From Larix kaempferi (Eukaryota > Streptophyta > Pinopsida > Pinales > Pinaceae), in contig BSBM01000592.1 of NCBI GenBank assembly GCA_027924585.1, positions 6,244,001 to 6,308,000 on the forward strand: a DNA stretch of 64,000 nt. Reading direction: 5' to 3'. The notes beneath the pieces were generated by a model. The model saw nothing but the letters and a program-made list of their open reading frames with translations. It was not told where the DNA came from and searched no databases. Both the position numbers and the translations under genes were made by a program. Shown here piece after piece: positions 47,615 to 58,635 of the stretch. Each line of letters starts with the position of its first letter. The first letter of the stretch is position 1.

Positions 47615-47695
47615 TTGTAATGATATTTTCTGGAATAAAGTATGTTGGATGTTTCTAAACTCCAACACAATTTATTCCAGAAAATATCATTACAA
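47615..47695. repeat. Perfect 25-bp inverted repeat (hairpin) in a pseudogene intron
   Basis: Arms 47615-47639 and 47671-47695 are exact reverse complements (starting ttgtaatgatattttctgg), separated by 31 bases. The loop itself contains gttgga...tccaac. The RNA would form a long hairpin. It lies in the intron-like gap 47327-47899 of the SUD1-like pseudogene. Confidence 0.85.
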
Positions 47696-48250
47696 ACATG
47701 ATGGATGTCACTAATCACAATATTACTATCCACAATACTTTGTGGACAGTCATGTTGCAGTATTAATTTTTTGGGGAAATTTCACGTCTCACTTAATTCC
47801 ATTTATTGCATATATTTGATTTAGATTTTTTTTAATATCACAAATTTGTTTGCTTAGCATTTCTGGATGAATAATTTTGTTGAGACATTTTCCTTGTAGG
47901 TACTGGCAAGTAATATGATATTTCTTGGTGGTAGTCTTTCTAGCTTTCCAACTAGGATGAATAGTTATTTCCATTGCATCTCAACTTGTAGTCACCACAT
48001 CTGATGCATTACTTATAGGAGGGATATCCAACGCTACAGGTTCAGATTTGGGTCTCCCTGAAATCACTTTAAAGAATAGTCTCAAGTCAGTTGCAAATGT
48101 GTCAGCAACTGCCCTGACCAAGGCATTGCTTCAAGGGAATATGAGCAGTGGTATACCTAACTCTATGGAAGTTCTAATATTAATACAGTTGGAGGTTATG
48201 TGGAAGTATTGACAGAAGCCTTGCTTGCTTCTTTGTAGGATCTTGATGCT

Positions 48251-48322
48251 GCAACTCTTTCTATTGGTTACATGGTCATTTTGCTTGCAACTCTTTCTAT
48301 TGGTTACATGGTCATTTTGCTT
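48251..48322 (+). repeat. 36-bp tandem duplication in the SUD1-like pseudogene
   Basis: 'gcaactctttctattggtta' plus 16 further bases is repeated exactly twice (48251-48286 and 48287-48322), adding twelve codons in phase within a predicted membrane segment. Confidence 0.9.
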
Positions 48323-49545
48323 TTTGTTTTATGTTATCTTAGCTTAATAGACTTGATACGTTACAACAGAGGTGAACCTATGACAGTGGAAAGGATCTAT
48401 GGTATAGCTTATGTGGCAGAGGCCACTCCTTCCCTTGCAAGGTCATTACTATCTAGAGTAAAATATTTTTTCACCATGGTGAAGGTTGCTTTTCTTTTAC
48501 TAGTGTAGATTGGATTTTTCCCTTTATTATGTGGTTGGTGGCTGGATGTCTACACCATTAGCATGCTTGGAACAACATTGTCTAAGAGGTGGTATTTTTC
48601 TGGGAGTCACCTTTAACAAGTTCATTCCTTCAGCGGCTTGTTGGGATTGTGTACATGTTACAAATAAGCATCTTTGTCAGCCTTCTTTGAGAGGTTTGTT
48701 TTTTCTTTCAAAGGAAATTGTGCCCATGATGTGTGTAATTTAAGTAGTACATGTTTAAGTTCTTTACTTTTATGTAGATGACTTTTCAATCTGGAAAAAG
48801 ACTTTCTATGATGCATTGCCATTTGCAGTATATGATTAATAGAGTATCAAATAACATGCATGTGCGATTTCTTAATCAACAGGTACTTCGTCCTCGTGTC
48901 CTGATCCAGATTATAATCCATTATGAGATCTCATTGATGATCCCATACATAAGCATGTATGAAGGGTCTTGCTGTCTGTTGTGGTTTATGGAAGCTTGAT
49001 TGTCTTGATGGTATTCTTGCCAGTAAATCTCGCAATGTTGTTGGCACCTTCACTATACCCTTTGGATACGTGTATGTTGATATCTAAACTTAAAATCAGT
49101 TTTTGGTAGTTAGTATTATCCAGTATTGGCTAATGTGAGTTTCTTTTGGAAATATAGTTGACTTGCTGATTTTGAATTTGTTGTAGGATGTCATATCCAT
49201 TTACAGATATCCCAGCAGACATGCTTTTGCTTCATATCCGTATTCCATTTTCCATTGAGCACTTCATGCCCTGGGAAAATTTTAAGACTGTTATTTTCCA
49301 TTGGTTTTTTGTCATTGGTTGGATGCTTGGATTGTCCAACTTCCTCTTGCCAAAACCCGAGGACGGAAATGGTCAACAAAGAATACAAGGAAGATTACAC
49401 AATGTTCATCATCATGGAGTCCAATAACATAATCGCCATAGATTAACACTTCCCACTGTTGGAATTGTTGGGAGGACAGTGCATGAAAGTGGGTGTGGCT
49501 TTTGAAGAGAATGATGGAGATGAACAAGATGAATCAGAAGAGTAG

Positions 49546-51168
49546 GTTTTTTTTCTTCGAACATCCTTGTAACAAATAATTTATTTATTTATTGTCTGAA
49601 ATATGATGTGGATCCTCTTTTGTAGCAATAGAAGCTAAAAAAAATGACACTATTGTCTAGAAACTGAATATGTAGAAATTATTTGCTAACAAGAATGTAC
49701 TTAAGGTTGAGAGAATGAAATATGTTACATGAACTATTTTAAGCTTAGTTGTAGTCTTTGTTTTAAGCTTAGTTGTAGTCTTTTTCATCGTTGGTCCTGC
49801 ATTATGTCCCTCACATATATGCACTATACACAATGCTATTGTAAATTTTCAATACGCATCTTTGCAATTGCAAACAAGTAACCACTATAGGTGCAATGTC
49901 AGGGACATTGCCACCTCATGGCTCTTGTTTATAACATTACTAGCATTTTGTATTTATTGTGAGATAATATATAGTGCATTATGTGTATCTTTGAGCATCA
50001 TAATTTAGAGAGACACTCTTCTTTACTATTGTGGTTCATTTATGAGAATATTCTTGCACTACACTAGTGTATTTATGATCAAATATTCAGAAAGGAATTT
50101 CAGGAGCAAAAATAGATGAGCAAAGAAATAAATCTTGATTTGCAAAATATTTGATGTCTATTCCCCATGTTGCTACCTCATCAACCCTTTCTTTGATAGT
50201 AACCCAAAAAAAGTGTCATCAACCATTTAAGATTCACTATATGCCATGCTACCAAATATTAAGAATGGAAGTGCCAAAGAATAAATAGATGTAGGACAAG
50301 CAAATCCATATGCAGATTGATCTATGGTTTTAAGACTTAGTTTTATGTCTATGGATTTAAGCTGCATGGAAACATTGAAACCACATGTAAAAACCAACAC
50401 CACAACCACCATGTCTTCAACCTCAACCTCAGTGTCAGTGGCATTAGCCCTTGTAGTTTTTATTTCTGGATCTATATTGAGAGAAATCCAGGTAAGTTAA
50501 TGAACTAAGGTAAAATCAAAGGATTCCAATTTTGCCTACTATTCAACTAGTATGAATCTTGATTGGATAAATTGCATAAAAAAGTGATATACAACGAGTT
50601 ATTAGTTTTAAATAAATCAATCTATCATATATGTCATCAAGCTTATTGAGTGTTTCTGAATCAACTCTCCATCCTTACATCCGTCTTTGAGGGAATCTTC
50701 ATCAATTGATGTTGCTACACTTGGAATAATGGGAGAAGAATCCACCGGAACTTTATCTCTATTTGCATTTTCTCAGTTTGTTGGTGGTTTTGTATGATTT
50801 TTCTTTGTATAGAGTCTGTTGTTAAATAAAATAGCTAGTTTGCACCAAGAGTTGTATGTCAAAGGCTTCTACAGATCTAGACTTTAGCTTCTATGGAGGG
50901 TCAAGTAATATTATTGCCCTGAATGCACCTCTTCTTGTGTGATAGAGTTATTTTTAGTCTGTTCTTTCTTTGTTCCAAAAGAAAAAGAAAACCTTATATT
51001 AACATATAAAATATGACTTGTTTTCCTGAGAGTTGCTCTTCGAGTTAGGTTCCATACTTAGTCAAATAGAGTGCTCTCTTGTCTTTGTTGTGACCATAGA
51101 ACCTTTTGAATGGGACCATGCTTGTGTCTTATATAAATGATGTAAAATTATATAATATATTATATTTA
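49546..51168. other. Non-coding region between pseudogene and tRNA-like sequence
   Basis: No supported gene. A short tandem duplication (ttttaagcttagttgtagtc) lies at about 49738-49782. Frames on both strands are short and unrecognised. Confidence 0.4.
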
Positions 51169-51836
51169 AGGGTGCTAGCTCAATGGAAGAGCACCTGTTG
51201 ATCCGTGTTGTGTCCAGGAAGCATGAGGGGGACAACAGTTTGATTGAATGAGTCGGCTCGGTTACAGCGGAAGCAATTAAGAATAAGCAGAATGAGCGAA
51301 GTAGGATTACACTAAACAGATAAACACAAATGCACACAAACAATATGCAGGAATGTGAAATGATTCTATTACTGGGTGAATTCCAGATACCATTGATTAT
51401 ATTACAATATTGTACATGCTTATATAGAATTATGAGACGATTGGGTGCCTTCCCTTTACATTCAGTTACAAAGAATAAGTTAGAACGGTTCACCAGTTCA
51501 ACCCTTACAGTCGACTGGAAAACAGAGAGACAGTCTGTCTAAGTTCAATAATCGTTGGTCGCATGTCGATGCTGCTTATCAATGTCGCAAACTGTGAGGT
51601 TGCTGAACATGTTGAAGGTGTGAATGTGTCGAGGTCTGTCGAAGTCAAGACTCATCAGAGTTGTGTCGAATTCAGAACCTGTCGGAGCTAACCTGTCGAA
51701 GATAACCTGTTGAGTCGAAGTCGTGTCGAAGTTGAAACTTGTCGAAGTTGCATCAATGTCGATGACTTGCCAACTGCGATGTAGATCACCTGCCTTATAG
51801 GAAGGGGGTTGGTGGTTCGATGAACCTTCGTGCCCT
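51169..51836 (+). pseudogene. tRNA-like sequence, Ile(UAU)-like, split by an insertion
   Basis: The 5' part (51169-51197) reads like an acceptor strand plus D arm (AGGGTGC-TA-GCTC-loop-GAGC). The 3' part (51787-51836) holds an anticodon-like arm with loop CTTATAG (anticodon UAU) and a TTCGA motif, ending GTGCCCT, which can pair with AGGGTGC allowing two G-T pairs. The two halves join at a repeated CACCTG. The T arm does not pair well and one anticodon-stem pair is G-A. This is therefore a decayed tRNA or tRNA-derived (SINE-like) sequence, not a working gene. Confidence 0.35.
51198..51786. mobile_element. 589-bp unclassified insertion in the tRNA-like sequence
   Basis: The segment is bounded by direct repeats CACCTG (51192-51197 and 51787-51792), which look like a 6-bp target duplication. 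It has no terminal inverted repeats and no coding frame of note. Its right half is full of 'tgtcgaag'-type words (about 51625-51770), a short degenerate repeat. The class is unknown; a solo LTR or SINE-like insertion are options. Confidence 0.4.
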
Positions 51837-51983
51837 ATATATATTATGAAACCACTAAAAATAAATAAATGACCACTACAAAAATAGAGATAAATGACCC
51901 AAAATACGACCAAAATCTGCATATAAACAACCATTAGTAGAAAATTAGCGGTCATTTATCATGTGACAAAAAATGTGTTCATA

Positions 51984-51988
51984 TTTAG
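51984..51988. repeat. Target site duplication of E, left copy (TTTAG)
   Basis: TTTAG recurs at 59231-59235. Confidence 0.9.
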
Positions 51989-52583
51989 TGTTGATGTATA
52001 TTTAACTTCGGAATGTATTTCATCTGTGTATTATATATATATTTATTGTACCCTTATAAGAGATGTGTTATTCCTCTATAAGGAAGTGTCGTCATGTGGA
52101 TTGACAAGTGTCGCAAGTGTGCGTACTTGCCGATGGGTTATTAGACCACCTTATGGGGTCGGCCCTAATTAATATATAATATAATGTGGATGTATCCAAG
52201 TAGACAAGTCGGCCCCAGTAGGTCACTGGGAAAAAAGGTGAGTATAAATAGAGATAGGAGATCTCTATTTTACTCACTCGGAAAAGTAACTATCTCTCTC
52301 TCTGAAAAGTGGCGCACTAGTGAGGAGGAGGAGGATCATCTGCTAGGAGACTATCTCAGTGTTATTTGGTTGTATTTTGGTTGAGCCATTGCTCTCTCTA
52401 TCTTTGAGGAAGTTGTGGGGTTTTTCACCTTAGGGTTTTTCCCACGGAAACTCTGTGTCTCTTGTCTCTATGCTTTTGATTCTTGTGATGCTTGTGATGC
52501 TTGTCATATTATGATTATACTGTAGATGTTATTCTCTCAGCAAAGATCCTATAGTATTGTGATTTAATACTAAAAATTTAACA
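51989..52583 (+). repeat. 5' LTR of element E
   Basis: 595 bp, TGTTGATG...TTTAACA. It carries a TATA box (52243-52250) and a short GAGATAGGAGATCTC-type inverted repeat just downstream. Confidence 0.9.
52243..52250 (+). promoter_or_regulatory. TATA box of element E LTR promoter
   Basis: TATAAATA in the 5' LTR, repeated in the 3' LTR at 58890-58897. It is correctly placed for a U3/R boundary about 30 bases downstream, which would leave roughly 310 bases of R-U5. Confidence 0.6.
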
Positions 52584-52595
52584 TGGTATCAGAGC
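52584..52595 (+). other. Primer binding site of element E
   Basis: TGGTATCAGAGC directly follows the LTR, an exact 12-base iMet primer site. Confidence 0.9.
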
Positions 52596-53157
52596 TTAAC
52601 TGAGAAGAAGACATTTTGCAGTGACGGAAGCTTGTATTCCTTGTTTATTGGGTTTCTCTCCACAGATTTTTGAAATTCAATATAGTAGATTGGATCTACT
52701 CATCAAGGCGCATCTATATGTCCAATCAGAATTCAGTTCCGAGCATTTTCAGATTCGGCCCTAAAAATTAGGGTTTCCACAAAAATAGGAATTTCTGGAA
52801 ACTGAAGGCACAGCTGGAAGCTCCTTGCAAAAATCGAAGGTTAGAGCTTTGGATCGAGATTTTTGGCTGGGTAGATCTCCGGGAAACTCAAACCCTAATT
52901 CAGGGCTCTCCCAAGTGAACCCGGGAGGACAAAAAGGAAATTTTGAAGGGCAAGACTTTGCTGATCTCAAATTCTGAATGTACTAGGCTGATAAGCTCTC
53001 CAAGGCGCATCTTTCTATCCTTTCGAAATTTTGAAATTCACATTTTGAATTTTTAGGGTTTCTCTGACAAACCCTAATCCGGGACCAGATCCAGTTTTCA
53101 GCACTTCAAGTGGTAAGTCCTAAATCTTTTCTATTTCCATTTGAAGCACTCTTAAAG
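52596..53157 (+). other. Untranslated leader of element E
   Basis: 562 bases between primer site and gag ATG with no supported frame. A 'caaggcgcatct' phrase occurs twice (about 52705 and 53000), pointing to a diverged internal duplication of about 300 bp. Confidence 0.5.
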
Positions 53158-54096
53158 ATGTCTCTCCACATTAAGCTTGAGGATAAGCTTGAAGGGGCTG
53201 ACAACTTCCGAGCCTGGAAGTATAGGATTGGGTTAATCCTGGAAGAGAATGAGTTGGACTCATATGTGAAAGAAGACATCCCTATCCCAGAGGATGAATA
53301 AGCCAAGGCATTGCACAAGAAGAACTTGGTCAAGGCAAAGAGAATCATTGCTGATTCTATCAAAGACCATCTCATACCTCATGTGTCTTCTCTTAAGACA
53401 CCCAAAGAGATGTTTGAATCCTTGAAGAAGCTATTTGAAGGAAAGAACATAAATTGGAAGATGACCCTGCGGAACCAATTGAAAGCAGTGAAGTTTCAGA
53501 ATGGAGAAACCATTCAATCTTACTTTTCAAGGGTCTCCCAGATCAAGGAACAATTAGAAGCAGTAGATGAAATGGTGGAGAATGGTGAAGTGGTGATGAC
53601 CACTCTAAATGGCCTACCCAGGTCATGGGATTCCTTTATTCAAGGAATTTGTGCAAGGAAGAAATTGATCTCCTTCAACAGATTGAGGGAAGAATGCTCT
53701 CAAGAAGAAGCTAGACTCATAGCTCGTGAGGAAAAGATGGGAGGAGAAGATCAAGCTCTTGCAGCTCACACCAAGAGAAGCAAAACCAAGAAGGATCACT
53801 CTCACCACAAAAGATTCCATCAAAAGAGTAAGAAGGACCTAAGATGCTTCACATGCAATGAGAAGGGTCACTTTGCTTCATATTGTCCCAAGAACAAAAG
53901 GGATAATAACAACAACTCCAGTAAGAAGAAGAAGGGCAGCAAAAGAAGGTTTCATGCTCATGCTGCCGAAGATGATGAACCTCCAAAGAAGAAGGCTAGG
54001 GCAAAAAGTACTAGTGATGATGACTCATCAAGTGAAGAAGAATATGTTCTAATTTCTGCTCTTACAGGTACCATCTCCCATGGATGTAATGATTGA
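53158..54096 (+). pseudogene. Element E gag (one premature stop)
   Basis: ATG at 53158 opens a copia Gag: KLEGADNFRAWKYRIGLILE near the start, a UBN2-type middle (TLNGLPRSWDSFIQG), then a basic region and a zinc knuckle CFTCNEKGHFASYC at about residues 230-243, followed by Lys- and Ser/Asp/Glu-rich tracts. A TAA at 53299-53301 sits at codon 48 and is the only interruption before 54096. Just after the Lys-rich tail the frame shifts relative to the protease. Confidence 0.85.
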
Positions 54097-55185
54097 TAGT
54101 GGGGCTTCCAAACACATGACTGGGTTTAAAGAATCCTTTGTGAACCTATCTGAACATGAAATCACCCCATAAGGTGAAACTTGGGGATGATTATCAATAC
54201 CCAATCAAAGGAAGTGGTGAAGCCTCCTACAACCTAGATTCTGGAAAATCATTGAAGATGAAAGAAGTACTTTATGTACCTGGGCTCAAGAAGAACTTAC
54301 TCTCCATCTCTGCATTGGATGCAAAAGGTATGAGGGTTGCATTTGTGGATGGCCAAGTCCTAATATGGCCAAAGGGAAAGACCATAGATGATGCAGTAGT
54401 GATTGGAGAGCAAGAGGGAGGCTTGTATAAATTGAAGGGACAACCTGAACATGCCATGGTACATGAATCCATGGAGCCAAGTGAACTTTGGCATAAAAGA
54501 CTTGCTCATATGCACTATAGGGCACTTCCAATTGCAAGCAAGGCAGTAGAAGGGTCTTCCTGAAATCAAGACCAAACATGAAGGTGTTTGCAAAGGATGT
54601 GCAAAAGGTAAGAACATTAAAAAGGCTTTCCCAAGCAGTGAAAGCAAGGAAAAAGACATCCTGGAAATCATCCACTCAGATGTATGTGGCCCTATGTCAT
54701 CCAGCTCCCTGAGTGGGTATGTTTACTATGTATCATTTATCGATGACTTCTCCAGGAAGACTTGGGTATACTTCTTGAAGGGAAAAGATGAGGTGCTTGA
54801 TAAATTCAAGGAATTCAAAACCTTGATGGAGAATCAAACTGTCAAGAAAATCAAGACATTCAGATCTGACAATGGTGGAGAATTCACCTCAAATGACTTC
54901 AAGAATCTTTGCAGTGATTCAGGGATTAAGAGGGAGTTGACTGCTCCTTATAATCCTCAACAGAATGGAGTTGCAGAAAGGAAGAACAGAACAGTCATGG
55001 AAGCAGTAAGGGAAATGCTGCATGACCAGGATCTACCTATGCATCTATGGGCAGAAGCAGTTAGAACAGTTGTATATGTGCAGAACATAACTCCCCACAA
55101 GATATTGGACAACAAGACACCAGAAGAGGTCTTTTCTGGGTTCAAGAATATTGATGTCAGCAAAGATGAATATAAGGACAGGTAA
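54070..55185 (+). pseudogene. Element E protease and integrase
   Basis: Protease DVMIDSGASKHMTG starts near 54085 in a frame offset from gag. A further shift leads to 54156-54563 (VLYVPGLKKNLLSISAL, LWHKRLAHMHYRAL). Another shift near 54545 leads to the integrase core: IHSDVCGPM, then FIDDFSRKTW, DNGGEF and QQNGVAERKNR, all intact to about 55185. Integrase inserts the cDNA and the protease matures the polyprotein. There are at least three frame changes across an otherwise well preserved sequence. Confidence 0.85.
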
Positions 55186-55780
55186 TCCAGGAAGCAAAGA
55201 TCAAAAGGGAGCACACTCCAGCAGCTCCTGCAAGGATGCAGATCTTCAGAGGGAGTTGACCATCTTCCTACATTCCACAACAGAGAGGTGTAGAAGAAGC
55301 TACTTCAGCAGCTCCTACCAGGAAGCAAAGACTCAGAGGGAGTCCACCCAAACAAACAAACAAAGATAAGTATTTCAATTATCATTTTTTGCCTATTTTG
55401 TTTATTTAATAATATTATGCTTATGTTCCTAGACTTAGGAGATGTATTGTGCATATTTGAATGATTGCATTAATGAACAGTATACTACTAATATGCATGT
55501 GATGGGTAAGTGGCTTATGGCACTGTACAACATTCCAGTGCTACTTATCTAGAATGAAACCTCTTTGCTGACATGTTGGGAGTAGTGCAAACTCTTAACA
55601 ATGTTCTGGTAGAGACTGGAAGGCATCTAGAAATTTGTGGAACCTGGATAAATGTTGTATTGAAGCATTGGATAAAGATAACTGCATAAATGCATGACAT
55701 ATTTCTTTATGTGTAAAGAATTTGTTCTGAAAATTATGAGATGTTTCTAATCATGCAATTTAACTTGTTTTGTAGGAAAG
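55186..55780 (+). other. Element E: disrupted integrase-RT junction
   Basis: Here the coding sequence breaks down. 55186-55370 contains two similar blocks ('ccaggaagcaaaga...gagggag' twice), encoding Ser/Lys-rich linker. 55377-55776 is AT-rich, non-coding and ends 'ttgttttgtag', resembling an intron 3' end. The expected first half of RT (the region from the conserved WxxAM to the MDVKxAFL motif) is absent. It may be a deletion filled by foreign sequence. Confidence 0.5.
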
Positions 55781-55939
55781 ACCGTATATCTTCACGTACA
55801 AAAGGACTACAACATTTGTTCCAGCAAGAAAGATATCTATTGAAGATATTGAAGTTCCCAGGATTTGGGATGAAGAAGTGGAATGCCATGATCCGTAGAT
55901 CATGAAGAAGATGTTTGGGATGCAGTCCCAAGACCTGAC

Positions 55940-57079
55940 AGGGAATCATATGTATGCAGATTGAAGAAAGCCTTATATGGCTTGAAGCAAGCTCCCAGAA
56001 CCTGGTATGGTAGGATGGACAGTTTCCTATCTAGCTTGGAATTTACCAAGAGTAAAGCAGATTCCAATCTTTACTACAAGGTTGAGGAAGGGAATCCAGT
56101 GATTCTACTCCTGTATGTGGATGACCTATTTGTGACAGGAGATGACAGACTGATTACAGATACTAAGAGGAAGCTTGCAGCTGAATTCGATATGAAAGAT
56201 TTGGGAATGATGCACTATTTCCTAGGTATGGAGGTGTGGCAGAATGCAGGTGGAATCTTCCTTGGTCAAGGGAAGTACATAGTAGATATCCTGAAGAGAT
56301 TCGAGATGATGGATTGCAAGGCCATGGCCACACCTATGGCATCAAATCTGAAGCTTCTATGTGATGCTTCATCTGAGCCGATTGATGTCTCTATGTATCA
56401 TCATATGATTGGGTCCTTGATGTACCTGACGAACACTAGACCAGATATTTGCTTTGCTGTGAACACATTGAGCCAGTTCCTGACGGATCCGAGGAGTGCT
56501 CACCTGGTTGCTGTAAAGCATGTTCTGAGGTACCTGAAGGGTACAGTGGATTATGGGCTCAGGTATGAGGCAAATCAAAAGTTTAACCTGCAGGGTTATG
56601 TTGATTCAGATTGGGCTGGCAGTGCTGCAGATAGGAAGAGCACATCTGGGTGTTGCTTCAGTAGTATGGGATCAGGTGTGATCTCTTGGTTTAGCAGGAA
56701 GCAGTCCTGCATAGCACTGAGTACAGCTGAGGCAGAGTATGTTGCAGCCTGCTCAGCTAGTTGTGAGGCAGTATGGCTAGGGAAGCTACTGTCTGAGTTA
56801 TTTGATCTCCCGTTGGAGGCTACTGGTATCTTCTGCGATAACCAGAGTTGTGTGAAGCTGTCCGAGAACCCAGTGTTTCATGACAGGTCGAAACACATAG
56901 AGATCAAATATCACTATATCAGGGATATGGTGCAGAGAGGAGCTGTGAAGCTTCTGTATGTTGCGACGGACGAGCATATTGAAGATGTGCTGACGAAGCC
57001 ACTAGCCAGAGTGAAGTTCGAGTACTTCAGAGAGAGGCTTGGCGTTCTTCAGATCGAGGACACTTCGAGGAAGAAGTGA
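55940..57079 (+). pseudogene. Element E RT C-terminal half and RNase H (open frame)
   Basis: The frame is uninterrupted from before 55961 to TGA at 57077-57079. It contains [15 protein letters not shown], the RT catalytic motif LLYVDDLFVTG, YFLGMEVWQ, then RNase H: VDSDWAGSAADRKSTSGCCF, STAEAEYVAAC, FCDNQSCVKLSENPVF and DVLTKPL near the C-terminus. All catalytic residues I can check in this part are present. RT lacks its fingers region, so it cannot work alone. Confidence 0.85.
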
Positions 57080-57185
57080 TGGACACATTTGCTGAAGCCA
57101 TTCCAAGCATGTTGGAAGGAGGATCCTTCACATGGCTGTGGATGTAAGCGCTGGATAATGGGCATCAGGATGATGTTCTAGTTTC

Positions 57186-57660
57186 TGCTGGATATGATCA
57201 GTTGGATCATTTTTATGTATGTATGTACGCATCATGTTGGATGCTAGATATGATCAGTTGGATCATTTTTATGTATGTATGTACGCATCATGTTGGATGC
57301 TGGATATGATCAGTTGGATCATTTATGTATGTATGCATCATGTTGGATGCTGGATATGATCAGGTGGATCATTTATGTATGTATGTGCATCATGTTGGAT
57401 GCTTGGACCATATATCTGTATATGTATCAGGTGGATACATGATATGATCAGGTGGATCATTTTTATGTATGTATGTGCATCATGTTGGATGCTTGGACCA
57501 TGTATCTGTATATGTATCAGGTGGATCATGTATGGTGATATATATCATGTATCAGGTAGATACTTGGTATGCATCAGGTGGATGCATTGATGATCAGGTG
57601 GATCATGTATGATGATATGTATCAGGTAGATACTTGGTATGCATCAGGTGGATGCATTGA
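57186..57660. repeat. Element E 3' tandem repeats around 'gatcaggtggatcat'
   Basis: Units of roughly 60 bases such as 'tgatcagttggatcattttt' plus 'atgtatgtatgtacgcatca' plus 'tgttggatgctggata' repeat four to five times (57186-57400), then in shorter, scrambled form to about 57660. GATC-centred palindromes recur. Confidence 0.8.
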
Positions 57661-57860
57661 TGAGCTTCAGGATGTTGCTCCAGATGACACGCAGCAGGAT
57701 GTTGCAGTGATGATCAGGATGATCATGGATGATGAGCTTCAGGATGTTGCTCCAGATGACATGCAGCAGGACGTTGCAGTGATGATGATCAGGATGATCA
57801 TGAGTACATCAGGATGATGTATGGTGAGTATCAGGTTGATACTCTGTGGCCGTGGATCAG
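57661..57860. repeat. Element E short duplication
   Basis: 'gatgagcttcaggatgttgc' plus 'tccagatgacacgcagcagg' occurs at about 57659-57700 and again at about 57730-57772 with single changes, about 72 bp apart. It links the two larger arrays. Confidence 0.75.
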
Positions 57861-57887
57861 GTTGTGCAGATGAGCATGTCTGGGAGA

Positions 57888-58410
57888 TCCTATAGGTCGG
57901 AGTTGTGTACCCGTAACAGCCTGGGATGCTCTTTCGAGACATTGCTCTGGGAGGACATGTAATAGCGCCTTGGGAGATCTCAGGTCGGAGTTGTGTACCC
58001 ATAACATCCTGAGATGCTCTTGCGAGGTTTTGTCCTATGGCATGTAATTTGGGCCCTGGGAGATTTCAGGTCGGAGTTGTGTACCCGTAACATCCTGAGA
58101 TGCTCTTGCGAGGTTTTGCCATGACCACATGTAATTTGTGCCCTGGGAGATTTCAGGTCGGAGTTGTGTACCCGTAACATCCTGAGATGCTCTTGCTAGG
58201 TTTTGTGGTGGACCACATGTAATTTGTGCCCTGGGAGATTTTAGGTCGGAGTTGTGTACCCGTAACATCCTGAGATGCTCTTTCAAGGTTTTGTGGTGGG
58301 GTCACATGTAATAGCGCCCTGGGAGATCCTACAGGTCGGAGTTGTGTACCCGTAACATTCTGGGATGCTCTTTCGAGGTTTTGTGACGCACGTAATAAGT
58401 CCTGAGGATT
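57888..58410. repeat. Element E 87-bp tandem repeat, six units
   Basis: The marker 'ggtcggagttgtgtaccc' occurs at about 57896, 57983, 58069, 58156, 58243 and 58333, spacings 87, 86, 87, 87 and 90. Each unit also holds 'cctgagatgctctt(g/t)c' and 'cacatgtaat'. It lies between RNase H and the 3' LTR. Minus-strand frames across it are repeat by-products. Confidence 0.9.
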
Positions 58411-58635
58411 CCACAGTATGGCCAGTGATGACGAAGACCTGCAGGTGGTGGGCCTACATCCAGTATGAAAAAGGACTGGCTCTGTAGAACTTCCTATGAC
58501 GAGTAGAGTCAGAGATTGGTTGAGATAGTAGCAGCAGTGACGATGATGATGACGATGCATCGATGACGATGATCCAGAGAAGAAGACTTGTCTAGCATAT
58601 CTGTGTCGAGAAATACCTTCCTAGTTAAGAGGGAG

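Larger units (their letters stand above)
46650..49545 (+). pseudogene. SUD1/CER9 (DOA10/MARCH6-type) ER E3 ubiquitin ligase pseudogene, partial, introns retained
   Basis: Successive blocks read like the N-terminal third of plant SUD1/CER9, an ER-membrane RING-CH E3 ligase of ERAD. Block 1 (46650-47326): FSPVYVENAP, PFITFWIWQLSFMRSF, CATSLWEFFRHLRE, DVPFDELVGMQGSVFHLIENA. Block 2 (47900-48240): VLASNMIFLGG then degenerate. Block 3 (48242-48690): GYMVILL, IRYNRGEPMTVERIYGIAYV, CGWWLDVYT. Block 4 (48892-49075): DPDYNPL, DLIDDPIHKH, GSLIVLMVFLPVNLA. Block 5 (49187-49545): YPFTDIPADMLLLHIRIPF, NFLLPKPEDG, EENDGDEQDESEE. Intron-like gaps separate blocks. One donor reads ATGAGT instead of GTGAGT and its acceptor is 'ttccttgtag'. 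Frameshifts, stops and a 36-bp duplication show decay. The RING domain and most membrane segments are absent. Confidence 0.75.

Noticed and set aside
50227-50412. 61-codon minus-strand ORF
   Set aside because: Short, no resemblance to known proteins, no conserved context.
51169-51836. Functional tRNA gene with a long intron
   Set aside because: The interruption is not at the canonical intron position after the anticodon, the flanking CACCTG repeats indicate an insertion, and the T arm does not fold.
57739-58560. Minus-strand repetitive ORFs (HLRMLRVHNSDLKSPRAQ units)
   Set aside because: By-product of the 87-bp tandem repeat (a multiple of three), antisense to element E.
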